Positions 9,412 through 16,834 of a stretch of DNA of 16,834 nucleotides are shown here, one piece after another. The stretch spans positions 116,797-133,630 of the forward strand of contig JBBHKE010001322.1 of the NCBI GenBank assembly GCA_037447655.1, given 5' to 3'. Under the pieces are notes generated by a model that saw only the letters and a program-made list of their open reading frames with translations, ran no database searches and was not told the origin of the DNA. The number at the start of each line of letters is the position of its first letter. Within the stretch, counting starts at the first letter, position 1. Position numbers and translations under genes: made by a program. This DNA is from Zygnema cylindricum (taxonomy: Eukaryota; Streptophyta; Zygnematophyceae; Zygnematales; Zygnemataceae).

Positions 9412-9618
9412 CCCCCAGAGATCACGCAGTAGTCACCTTCTGCGTTGCACAATTGATGCCCATGCAGACATCAAAAAAAAAAAAAAAAATAGAACTGACA
9501 CATTTCAAATTATTGTTAAGTTTAAATCCGCCATTTCACACAGTTTTTCTGCATTCTTACCACAACCAACTTTTCATTTTTCTTGTTTTAAATTACATGA
9601 GAGGGATGACCCACTTAC

Positions 9619-9808
9619 GTATTGTACATAAAAGGCAGAGTTCCAACGGAAACTGTAGGGACAGAATGTTGCCAAGAGGGTGATCTCTGGTGTGAATCAG
9701 CTTGTGACCTGTCACCAATCCAATCTATGAACCTGAGTTTCCGCAAACTCCTCAAATTTGTCATGCCCCAAATTGGGTGAAGATGGTGTAGAAAATGAGA
9801 TGGAGGAG
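9619..9808 (-). CDS. probable exon carrying the duplicated segment, left copy
   Basis: The minus strand shows an excellent polypyrimidine tract ending CCCTCTAG (acceptor, next to 9808) and a GTAAGT donor (9613-9618). The open frame reads through the duplicated segment as GMTNLRSLRKLRFIDWIG and on to DRSQADSHQRSPSWQHSVPT and VSVGTLPFMYN. The basic, leucine-rich start resembles the start of the partner exon at 9964-10176. Joining directly to the exon at 9132-9280 would not keep phase, so an unseen exon or another donor is required. Function unknown. Confidence 0.4.
9715..9775. repeat. 61-bp direct repeat, left copy
   Basis: Identical to 10112-10172 at 60 of 61 positions; the only difference is A versus T at 9747 / 10144. 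Flanking sequence is unrelated on both sides. Confidence 0.95.
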
Positions 9809-9963
9809 CTAGAGGGAGAAGAAAGAGAAGAAGAAGGGTTTGCTCTTGTCTCGGGAGTGATAAGGGGTATAGCTATAGGTATGGGTGGGAGTTGCTCCAA
9901 CCTGATTTCGAACTTTTCTCGTACTTTATGAAAATTCTCCTTGAGAATCACCCCTGGATCTAG

Positions 9964-10176
9964 TCAAAGTCTAACTCTCTGATTGTCTGTTCCATTTGGT
10001 GATGAAATGGGTGTTGCTTTTGTCCCCCTCCTTTCCTGTACCAGTGCATCAGATCCAGAAAGAGAATCTTCAGTCTTTATAACTCTTTGTCGTCTCTTTT
10101 TATGAAATCTCCCAATCCAATCTATGAACCTGAGTTTCCGCAATCTCCTCAAATTTGTCATGCCCCAAATTGTTCC
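9964..10176 (-). CDS. probable exon carrying the duplicated segment, right copy
   Basis: On the minus strand an acceptor CCGTTTCAG adjoins 10176, and the frame begins in phase 0. It includes MTNLRRLRKLRFIDWIG, then a basic stretch RFHKKRRQRVIKTED and a Ser/Gly/Pro-rich tail to a TGA at 9964-9966. The same frame is open again beyond that stop to 9712 (with FHKVREKFEIRLEQLPPIP and a long serine-rich run), which suggests an intron, a nonsense mutation or a fused relic. The basic cluster could be a nuclear localisation signal; that is inference. Confidence 0.4.
   Translation of the reverse strand, partial: GTIWGMTNLRRLRKLRFIDWIGRFHKKRRQRVIKTEDSLSGSDALVQERRGTKATPISSPNGTDNQRVRL
10112..10172. repeat. 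61-bp direct repeat, right copy
   Basis: Near-identical partner of 9715-9775, in the same orientation, with start points 397 bp apart. Such high identity next to strongly diverged repeats elsewhere in the window implies a young duplication or selection on both copies. Confidence 0.95.
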
Positions 10177-10501
10177 CTGAAACGGACAAGCTCACATATA
10201 GTCGCAACCAATACACTGCCAGAAAACGTTTAAAACTATTTCAAACGCTTCACATTTGTATGCACACATAGGCACAAAAAATACACATTGTCAAATGAAC
10301 AAATTCCATCCACAAAGCGTAATTGAGGAATACTTGACAGTGTGACAATCCAGGATGGTGCTCGGGAAGCCAAATTTATTTGGAGATCAACTTCGAAAAG
10401 ATTTTGGATAGAGCTTCAGTTTATACGAAATGGACATCTACAGGTCAGACATGAGATTCCTCCAATTCAGTCTTGTTCCTCACAAAGCATTAACACAAAA
10501 A

Positions 10502-10999
10502 TGCAGTCTATAAAATATACCACAGAGGTGGTATGCAGCAAAAGCACAAACGAGATCACACAAATTGGCCACAAAAGATATATATTTATAACAAAATGGC
10601 CGAAGCCTTTTTACAAGGCTTTTTCCCTTTGCCTCTCTCTTCCCTCTTCCTATAATAAATAAAAACTGAAGTTGTAACCTGCAGCTGCAAAACTACCTTA
10701 AATAGCTGTCAATAAAACGTGGCGTGCACGATAGATAGACAAAGGTGGTGCCTTTTGAAGGAAGGCCCACGGGAGGAAGAAAGCACCCAGAAAAGTGATA
10801 AGCGCGCTTTTCCCCTTCGCGAAGAGAAGAGAAGAAAGAGAAGGTTTCATGCGCATTGTACCACGAACCTTCGTATCTATGTTTTCGTGCGCCATACGCG
10901 CATGAAACATTAAGTGTACGGTAAGAACAAAGTGACGTCGACGCGAACCGAAATATCGCGTGCGTCCAATATAGACAATTCTCAAATTGAATCGTAACA
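10502..10999 (-). repeat. candidate 3' LTR of the copia element
   Basis: On the minus strand it begins TGTTAC at 10999, directly after the polypurine tract, as expected. A TATA-like TATTTAA lies near 10700 and A/T-rich poly(A)-like words (TATAAATATA) near 10575-10590. Short perfect hairpins follow: AAGCCTT/AAGGCTT (about 10603-10621) and ATACCAC/GTGGTAT (about 10517-10534). The left end is uncertain. A TG at 10502, reading ...CTGCA on the minus strand, is a possible terminus, but no second LTR copy is available to prove it. Confidence 0.55.
10844..10908. repeat. nested stem-loop in the U3 part of the LTR
   Basis: GTTTCATGCGC (10844-10854) pairs perfectly with GCGCATGAAAC (10898-10908). Inside it CACGAA (10862-10867) pairs with TTCGTG (10884-10889). 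U3 regions carry promoter elements, so a protein-binding or structural role is possible but unproven. Confidence 0.75.
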
Positions 11000-11025
11000 A
11001 TCCCCCTCTCAATTGGAGAATTGTC
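10974..11025. repeat. 16-bp inverted repeat bracketing the PPT/LTR junction
   Basis: 10974-10989 and 11010-11025 are reverse complements at 15 of 16 positions, around a 20-base centre that contains the polypurine tract and the first bases of the LTR. It may influence plus-strand priming or integrase recognition; this is inference. Confidence 0.8.
11000..11010 (-). promoter_or_regulatory. polypurine tract (plus-strand primer site)
   Basis: Minus-strand GAGAGGGGGAT lies between the end of the RNase H frame (stop at 11033) and the TGTTAC start of the LTR. Position and composition match the plus-strand primer of LTR retrotransposons. Confidence 0.8.
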
Positions 11026-11032
11026 GACGTAG

Positions 11033-11489
11033 TTACACCAACCCTAATTTGGGCCGCCCCCTCAGAAGTACATCATGTACGGCTGCTTTCGTCAACATAT
11101 CAGCAGCTTGTTCCAAGGTTGTCACAAACTTAAATTCCACTTCTTTCTCCATAACAAGATCTCGTACGAAATGCCATTGTATGCGTATGTGTTTTGTTCG
11201 TTTATGAAAAACTGGATTTTTAACCAAAGCCATAGAACTCATGCTATCCCTAAAAATGGTCAAATAACCAATAGGAAACTTTAATTCTTTTAACATTTCT
11301 TTTATCCAAACTCAAGCCTTGGACGCGTGACAAGCGGCCATGTATTCCGCCTCCGTGGAGCTTCAAGCGACAGTTGGTTGAAGGCGTGAACTCCATGAGA
11401 TTGCCGCCCCACCGAAAACAAAAGCGTATCCCGAAGTAAATTTCCCTGTATCAAAATCTCCTCCCTAATCTACATCGCAATAGCTGATG
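11033..11489 (-). pseudogene. Ty1/copia RNase H, C-terminal part, broken
   Basis: The RNase H that degrades the RNA strand during reverse transcription. Recognisable landmarks are the first acidic motif (YCDVD, next to the insertion), the glutamate motif SSTEAEYMAA, the DSMSSMALVKNP motif and HKRTKHIRI, then a tail ending TLEQAADMLTKA. Stops interrupt it: TAG at 11465-11467, where the family normally has Trp, TGA at 11363-11365 and TGA at 11312-11314. It is cut off from the RT by the insertion at 11490-12482. The frame here is +1 relative to the RT frame, exactly as the 998 inserted bases predict. Confidence 0.9.
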
Positions 11490-12482
11490 TGTTGTCCATA
11501 GCCTATTTCAGCCATGGATTACTCACGGAAACACCCACAGACTACCTCAAAAATAGTTGTGTTTCAGACGACACAGATTACTCCACAATAAACAAAATGA
11601 TCTCAAACTGCACCAATATGCAGTATACCATATACAGTGTAAACTCCCAAAGTTACAGCCAAATCCACCAAGGCATCTAGAAGATATAAGCTTCAGAGTT
11701 TCCCAAATGTAGTTGACAACTTCACAAACTAACCACTTAGACTGTTCACAGAATCTTACAGAGATACTGGAATACAATGAAACTTCACACACATATATAT
11801 TCTATATCATAGAATATTTTCCACAAAGTTTCATATGAAAGCACCAATCAGAGTGATCACATCAACAGGTCAAAGATGCAGAAAACAGTCTGCCATTACT
11901 TTGATTAACTTGACTGCGATTCATAAAATAATCTAAGTCCTGCAAGTTATACTCAGAGTACTGAGGCATATCAGCCGTACTGTATCTACTCTAATAAACT
12001 AATTAGTCAAAAGGAAAAACCTCTATTGTACATAATATTTACACCGTACTCTTCGTATGTCAGAAACCAAGCTATCACTAAGCAACTACTAAGCTACCAC
12101 TACCGTACAATCATCATTACTCGAGATCTATCCTAGTCATATTATCCGCAGCTGCGCTAGCTACGCTGGCTGCGCTGGCTGCCCTTGTCCGTACGGATCA
12201 TACAAATAGCCGCAGCTACGTTGACTTAACTGCGTCGTAGCTCCGTAGTACTGGCGGCGCCTGTTCCAACATTCCGTTTATTTTACATCGGATCGCTTCG
12301 CGATCCGCCGTCCATTTGTCACTGCTTGTTCACACCACTCAATGAGTATTTTACGTCACTTTAATTATATCAATCGAATCGCTCCCCCAATCCGTGAATC
12401 TATTCAAACCTCCATATTAAATCCAATTAGCAGTTACGGGCAAACTGTCTCGTACGCACGAAACTGACTTTTCAAAACAACA
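11490..12482. mobile_element. nested 993-bp solo-LTR-like insertion
   Basis: The insert begins TGTTG and ends CAACA, the classic TG...CA ends of an LTR. It is flanked by TGATG (11485-11489) and CGATG (12483-12487), a 5-bp target duplication with one mismatch (4 of 5). Removing insert plus one target copy (998 bp) rejoins the RNase H domain and corrects the frame difference between its two parts. No coding domain is seen inside, and the ends differ from the LTR at 10999, so it likely derives from a different retrotransposon family by LTR-LTR recombination. Its orientation is not certain. Confidence 0.8.
12147..12307. repeat. structured GC-rich core of the nested LTR
   Basis: This core holds the palindrome CGCAGCTGCG (12147-12156); four 9-bp tandem units of the GCTGCGCTG type (12151-12186); the palindrome TCCGTACGGA (12188-12197); CGCAGCTACG (12211-12220), complementary to part of the tandem array; and a hairpin CGGATCGC-TTC-GCGATCCG (12289-12307). 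Tandem and palindromic motifs are typical of LTR enhancer regions. Confidence 0.75.
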
Positions 12483-13591
12483 CGATGTACTCCAGCAAAT
12501 CGCCAGATTTGAATGTCAGGCCGATTTCTATTGTACCTACAAGATAGCGAAAGATTCTCTCGACCGCTTTCCAGTGCGCCCTTTTTGGGGCTTGACAAAA
12601 TCGACTGACCACAAATACGGCCGCCAAAATATCTGGACGTGTACCTATTCTAAGGTACATAAAACTCCCAATCGCCTCACGATAGGGGACGTCCAATGTC
12701 GGTTCATCATCATATTTTTGCAATTGTTCTTTTGCGTCTAAAGGTGTTGACATAGGTTTCGCGTTTAGCATAGAAAACCTTGTTAACACTTCGCGGCAAT
12801 ATTGAGCTTGACTTAACTTTATATTGTCGTTGGCGAATCGTATCATTTCGATTCCCAAAATATACCGTACCCCCCCAAGGTCGGTTACCTTAAAATGTAG
12901 GCGCAAGTACGCCTTTAACTCGCGGATCCGATCGAAACTGTCAGACGTCATTATAAAGTCGTCCACGTAGACCGAAAATATCGTTTCATCTGCGCCTTCG
13001 CGTTTTACGTACACGCCAAAATCTGAAACTGTACAGATGAAACCAAATTCGAGTAACACGTTATGTAGGCGCAGGTAACAAGTCATGGGCGCCTGCTTCA
13101 ACCCATAGAGAGATTTACGGAGGCGCCATACTTTTCCTTCCCGTGACGTCATGCCCTCGGAAATTTTCATAAAAACCTCCTCTTCAAGCTCCTTGTTCAA
13201 GAAAGCCGTTTCAACGTCCATTTGGTGGACGTGTTTCGGTCCTGCGGCAGCAATTGCAATAATCATGCGTAATGAGTCGAATTTAACAACGGGCGCATAT
13301 GTCTCCGTATAGTCAACCCCCTCTCGTTGTTCGAACTCCTTGCATAAAAGCCTTGCCTTTTAATTAATCATTTCTCTTGAAGCACCTGTTTTCGTTTTGA
13401 AAACCCACTTGCCATCGATTGCCTTTTTATCCTTCGGTAATATTACTTCCTCAAATGTCTGATTTTCAACAATTTATTTAAATTCTCTCTCCAATGGTGG
13501 CTTCCACTTCGATTCCCAATCACAAGAATTTCTTGCCTCTGAGTGTGATTGAGGATCTCCTGCTTATTGTTGCATAATGATTGCTATAAAA
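12483..13591 (-). pseudogene. Ty1/copia reverse transcriptase, broken
   Basis: RNA-dependent DNA polymerase domain. The clean part (13266 downward, 264 codons to 12472, the last few inside the nested insert) has the first catalytic Asp in HQMDVETAFLN (residue 17), SLYGLKQAP (52-60), the catalytic VYVDDFIM (YVDD at 100-103), and the copia motifs LGIEMIRF, AIGSFMYL, TRPDIL and HWKAVERIFRYL. Upstream, the same frame continues with GKWVFKTKTGA, KARLLCKEFEQREGVDY and TYAPVVKFDSLR. It carries TAA stops at 13564-13566, 13474-13476 and 13360-13362. The frame differs from that of integrase, so a frameshift lies between them. The RT core itself keeps its catalytic residues. Confidence 0.95.
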
Positions 13592-14863
13592 TTAAATCCG
13601 ATTCTTTCGAATCGGAAATAAAGTAATGTGAATCTTTAATAAGACGGATTGTTTCTTTCCCTTATTTTCTCTACTACTTTGTCGAAGCATAATTTCGGGT
13701 TCCTTTTCTTTTTCAATTTCAATCACTTTTCCACTTGATTTGCTTAATTTAGAGCTCTCCGATTTTTGAGTATCCGAAGACATTCGAGAGTCGTGCGTGG
13801 TGTCACTTCGATTGCCAATTTCAATATAAGGAGATTGAGATTTCTGGACTTTGTCATTGGAATCATTTTCCACATCGGAATCCGATTCGTCGATGTTCGG
13901 AAATGCTTCAATTTCGTGCATTTCATGAAAGTCCAAATTTCGATTTAATTTTTCCGATGAACGAATTGCGAATTGCAAATCTTCATGGAAATCAACATTT
14001 TGGGATTCTTCTACCATGTGACGAATTGGATCATATACTCGATATAAATTTCCTTTCAAGCTATATCCAATAAAAATTCCCGGCCAACTCTTTGGTGCGA
14101 ATTTGCCTCTTCGCTTAGGCCGCTCAATGTAGACCGTAGCACGACATCCCCAAATACGGAGATGATGAATGGTTAGTTTTTGTCCATGCCAAAGCTCATA
14201 AGGTGTCTTCTCCCCGGAAATTGTGGTAAGACGACGATTGCAAATATAGTTGGCAGTTAAAATCGCATCTCCCCATAAGAAGATTTTGTTGCTTGAAGAG
14301 TATACCATAGCACGAACCATTTCTTGTAATGTTCGATTTTTCCTCTCAGCTATACCATTAGATTCGGGAGAGTATGAAGCGGTGAAGTGTTGCCTAATTC
14401 CCCACTCCTTACAATAATTCTCGAATATTACAAATTCTGCGCCATTATCCGATCGCACCGATTTTAGTTTCCGATCGGATTGCCTTTCGACCATAATATG
14501 TCATTCCTTCAATTTTCCAAAGGCATCAGACTTTTTCTTGAGAAGATAAACCCAAGAAAAACGAGAAAAATCATCAATAATTACCATGACATATCGATTT
14601 CCTCCAATGCTTGCCGGTGTGATATGCCCACAAAAATCGATATGCACGAGCTCCAACGGATACTTCGATCGATAACTTATGTCTTTGGCCGGATGCGGCT
14701 TTCGGATTTGTCGTCCTTGACTACACCCTTTGCATCCATTTACCTTTTCCCCGGATGCAAGATCAAGACCGCGAAAACATGATGTCTTGATCATCCTCTT
14801 TAAATTTCCCTCCAATGTGTGGCACATCCGATGATGCCACAAGCTCAAGTCCTCCTTGTGAAT
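13592..14863 (-). pseudogene. Ty1/copia integrase, one in-frame stop
   Basis: Inserts the cDNA into host DNA. The HHCC zinc domain is intact (H395, H399, C428, C431 counted from the Met at 16015). The first catalytic Asp is in LVHIDF (D460, near 14637). A TGA at 14501-14503 interrupts the core where relatives usually have Trp. After it, RSDNGAEF supplies the second Asp and SPESNGIAERKNR the Glu. The spacing is D-X33-E, two residues shorter than the usual 35. The copia-type C-terminal motif FIGYSLKGNLYRVYDP is present, followed by an acidic Ser/Asp/Glu-rich linker and RQSSRENKGK. The frame ends at a stop at 13592-13594. Confidence 0.93.
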
Positions 14864-14905
14864 TGGCGTTGGACTCGATACGCCACTAATAAGTGAGTCC
14901 GTTGG

Positions 14906-15313
14906 TGGACGCTGCCAAAATAAGGTGCTGTGGAGTATGTCTGTCAAAACTCCTTCTCCAACGACGACTCCAGTTTTTGTCATAATTTGTATAGTGCCGT
15001 CGCCGTGCGAAATTACACTGCAGCCGGTTCGTTGAATCTGCGGTACCGACAATAAGTTTGTCGAAGCGTCAGGCATATACAAAACATCCGTGAATTTTGT
15101 TTCGTTGAATTTTTCCACGCCGTCAGGGTTGTACGTAATAAAATGAAGCGGTATTGTTCCAACCGTACCAATGTGAATCACGTGGCCACTTGCCACAGAT
15201 ATGCGTTTTGGACTTGTGAGTTGGCGCATATCCGAAAATAAAGTAGCGTCAGTGCACACATGATGTGACGCTCCAGAATCAATCACCCATTCTTTTTCTT
15301 TGGTGATGACGTC
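14906..15313 (-). pseudogene. Ty1/copia aspartic protease
   Basis: Cleaves the polyprotein. It carries the catalytic motif WVIDSGASHHVCTD (Asp at residue 246 counted from the Met at 16015), followed by a flap region and VLYMPDASTNLLSV, a conserved copia pattern. It is intact within an uninterrupted 504-codon frame (14501-16015) between the knuckles and the integrase zinc domain, but part of a dead polyprotein. Confidence 0.93.
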
Positions 15314-15505
15314 ATCAGACGTAGAAGGAAGGTTCAAAATTGAAAATGTTTGAGCGCTTCCTTCTCTTCCTTCGAAATTCGAGAAAAAGTTTCCATGACC
15401 ACCACCGCTTCCCCCTTGACCGCCACCTCGTCCACCATTTCGACCGCCGCCGCTTCCACCTTGACGGTCGCCTCGACCACCACTGCTGCCATTGAGTCTA
15501 TAAAG

Positions 15506-16354
15506 ACAATGGGTGGAGATGTGCCCCATCTTTCCACAAAAGTAACATTCGTTATCTTTATCCGGACATGTGGAAGATCCGTGACCAGATTGCTTACACT
15601 GAAAGCATGTCAATTTTTCAGTCTGAGGTTTCTGATTTCTACTTCCTTGATTTCTATGACCTCCATTTCCTTTAGAACCTCCACCTCTACCGCCCCCTTT
15701 GCCACAGAGAAAATTAAGTTCCGTAGCATCGGGTGAGGTAACATTTAGAGTGCCTGAGTTCTTTGGTCCTCTAAATTCTTTGGCCACTTCATCTGCAGTT
15801 TTCAGATAATTGACCGCATAATCATAGGTATAATTGTCACGAATTTGTAGGATTTGTTTTAAATGAAGCATATTATCCGGGAGTGCCTTTAATAGACCGG
15901 TGACCTTATCCTCGTTCATAATGACTCTACCATTATTTAGAAGGTGTTCTATGATTATATTGTACCCTTTTACTGCATCATCTATGGTTTCAGTTGGTCT
16001 AAGTTTGAATTGCATGAATTCTCCAAAAATTTGTTGTCCCTTGTTTTGGGCACCTTTCTCAAATTGATTCTCAAGGGATATCCAACACTCGTGGGCGGAT
16101 GCGTGAGTAAGGAAGTAATCGTGGATCGATGGAGTGCATGACTACATGAGCCTAGCAATGGCCGCAAGATTCTTTCTCTTCCACGTTCTCCAAGCTTTCT
16201 GATCGAAGTCCGGAAGCACCTCCTCGCCAATAACCACCTTCAAAAGATGACGCAACATTAATTGTGTCTTGATATACTTCTTCCACGAAGCATAATTACT
16301 CTCATTAAAAACGACTATTTTTCCAGGCATAGAGTGTAACTCTGAGACCTCCAT
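15506..16354 (-). pseudogene. Ty1/copia Gag with two CCHC zinc knuckles, one stop
   Basis: Capsid/nucleocapsid protein that packages the element RNA. The Met at 16354 fits the usual copia Gag start: MPGKIVVFNESNYASWKK appears about 10 residues in, a typical copia/UBN2 Gag motif. A TAG at 16142-16144 breaks the frame after about 70 residues. The same frame then continues through HECWISLENQFEKG and MQFKLRPTETIDDAVKG to two perfect C-X2-C-X4-H-X4-C knuckles (CFQCKQSGHGSSTC and CYFCGKMGHISTHC). A Gly/Arg/Ser-rich linker follows towards the protease. Two knuckles rather than one is less common among copia elements. Confidence 0.93.
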
Positions 16355-16666
16355 AGGACCTCAGAGTAGGCAGCTCACACGAAGCCTCTAGGATAACCCT
16401 AACCCCTTTGTGTTTCAGCAAGAATAACTGCCACCCTCGCATACAAAAAGTCTGGCCACCTTCACCCCTGTAAAAGCAAGACTCCCCTGAGTCTATAGCA
16501 AATAGAATCTCTGAATTTGCTCACCTAAGCAGTAAGTTATGAAGGGTCAAAGTTGACCTTTTGTACAGAAGCTCTCTGGGAGAGAGGGTCCAATCTATCA
16601 AATTTTTCTAAGTCCTATCTCTCTCTAAAATCTATCTACTGAAGTACGGCACCAATCATAATAGTG

Positions 16667-16711
16667 TATCGTACATAAGGTACAAGTAACGATGTACTTT
16701 ATGTACGGATA
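16667..16711. repeat. imperfect GTAC-rich hairpin
   Basis: TATCGTACATAAGGTACA (16667-16684) pairs with TGTACTTTATGTACGGATA (16693-16711), apart from one mismatch and one extra base, around an 8-base loop. Four GTAC cores lie in the stem. The motif echoes the CCGTAC cluster at the left of the window. Confidence 0.75.
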
Positions 16712-16796
16712 TTGTACGACATGGCCAACAAGTCGACACATGTCATTTTTGGATTCGTTCTTGGAATCCCTGGAGATGTCGCAATCCAATGTGATT

Positions 16797-16825
16797 TTGC
16801 CACGTGGCAATTGACGTGACGTCAA
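16797..16825. promoter_or_regulatory. adjacent G-box and ACGT palindromes
   Basis: TTGCCACGTGGCAA (16797-16810) is a perfect palindrome with the canonical plant G-box core CACGTG. TTGACGTGACGTCAA (16811-16825) is a perfect odd palindrome with two ACGT cores. In plants such sites bind bZIP and bHLH factors (established knowledge); their use here is inference. Confidence 0.6.
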
Positions 16826-16834
16826 CCGCAAACA

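Larger units (their letters stand above)
10502..16834 (-). mobile_element. degenerate Ty1/copia LTR retrotransposon
   Basis: Domain order on the minus strand is Gag, CCHC knuckles, protease, integrase, RT, RNase H, the copia order (integrase before RT). The 3' side has a polypurine tract and a TG-starting LTR. It is non-functional: in-frame TAG at 16142-16144, TGA at 14501-14503, a frameshift between 13592 and about 13690, TAA at 13564-13566, 13474-13476 and 13360-13362, a nested 993-bp insertion at 11490-12482, and TAG/TGA codons at 11465-11467, 11363-11365 and 11312-11314. Both outer limits are approximate. A pairing 5' LTR and a primer-binding site were not found. Confidence 0.9.
16355..16834 (-). 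promoter_or_regulatory. 5' leader and possible 5' LTR of the copia element
   Basis: This is the region upstream of Gag. No standard initiator-tRNA primer-binding site (TGGTATCAGAGC) is visible. The last bases, read on the minus strand, start TGTTTG, which could be an LTR end, but the region does not resemble the candidate 3' LTR at 10999. It holds a GTAC-rich hairpin (16667-16711) and two adjacent palindromes (16797-16825). A short inverted repeat (CTCTGAG ... CTCAGAG, about 16337-16366) surrounds the Gag start codon. Confidence 0.4.

Noticed and set aside
14501-14503. TGA in place of Trp as a sign of a recoded genetic code
   Set aside because: TAA and TAG also interrupt the same polyprotein and a frameshift is present, so decay is the simpler explanation.
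11033-16354. Possible active retrotransposon
   Set aside because: Several stops, a frameshift and a nested insertion rule out an intact polyprotein in this copy.

Overview
This is eukaryotic, low-GC, repeat-rich genomic DNA, most likely from a plant or another streptophyte. That lineage call is an inference from three things: a Ty1/copia polyprotein of plant type, probable GT-AG exons with strong GTAAGT donors, and canonical G-box/ACGT palindromes near the right edge. No rRNA gene, convincing tRNA gene, CRISPR array or bacterial operon structure was seen.

Left part (1-2650). A purine-rich minisatellite opens the window (1-182), followed by a second purine tract (314-415). Positions 833-2628 form a very large but diverged inverted repeat. 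Its arms are about 730 and 820 bp with a loop of about 245 bp, and nine matched blocks lie in colinear inverted order. The motif CCGTAC is strongly over-represented from 478 through this element. This is the most unusual structure in the window; it looks like an old fold-back or long-TIR DNA element.

Middle (2650-7700). Here there is AT-rich DNA with no supportable gene. It holds a 14-bp-arm hairpin (5148-5189), a cluster of palindromes (5588-5655), a run of 27 G followed closely by an (AT)n tract (5694-5840), a (GA)n tract (6468-6509), and a pyrimidine block next to a purine block (7160-7545).

7800-10180, minus strand. Several stretches look like exons of a spliced, unidentified gene or gene relic, each with a good donor or acceptor. 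A 61-bp coding-like segment is duplicated almost perfectly (60/61) 397 bp apart.

Right part (about 10500-16834), minus strand. This is one Ty1/copia retrotransposon in the order gag, protease, integrase, RT, RNase H, polypurine tract, 3' LTR. It is dead: it carries a frameshift and several in-frame stops. A nested 993-bp element with TG...CA ends splits its RNase H domain. That insert looks like a solo LTR, is flanked by a 5-bp target duplication with one mismatch, and its removal with one target copy puts RT and RNase H back in a single frame. No 5' LTR matching the candidate 3' LTR was found before the window ends.
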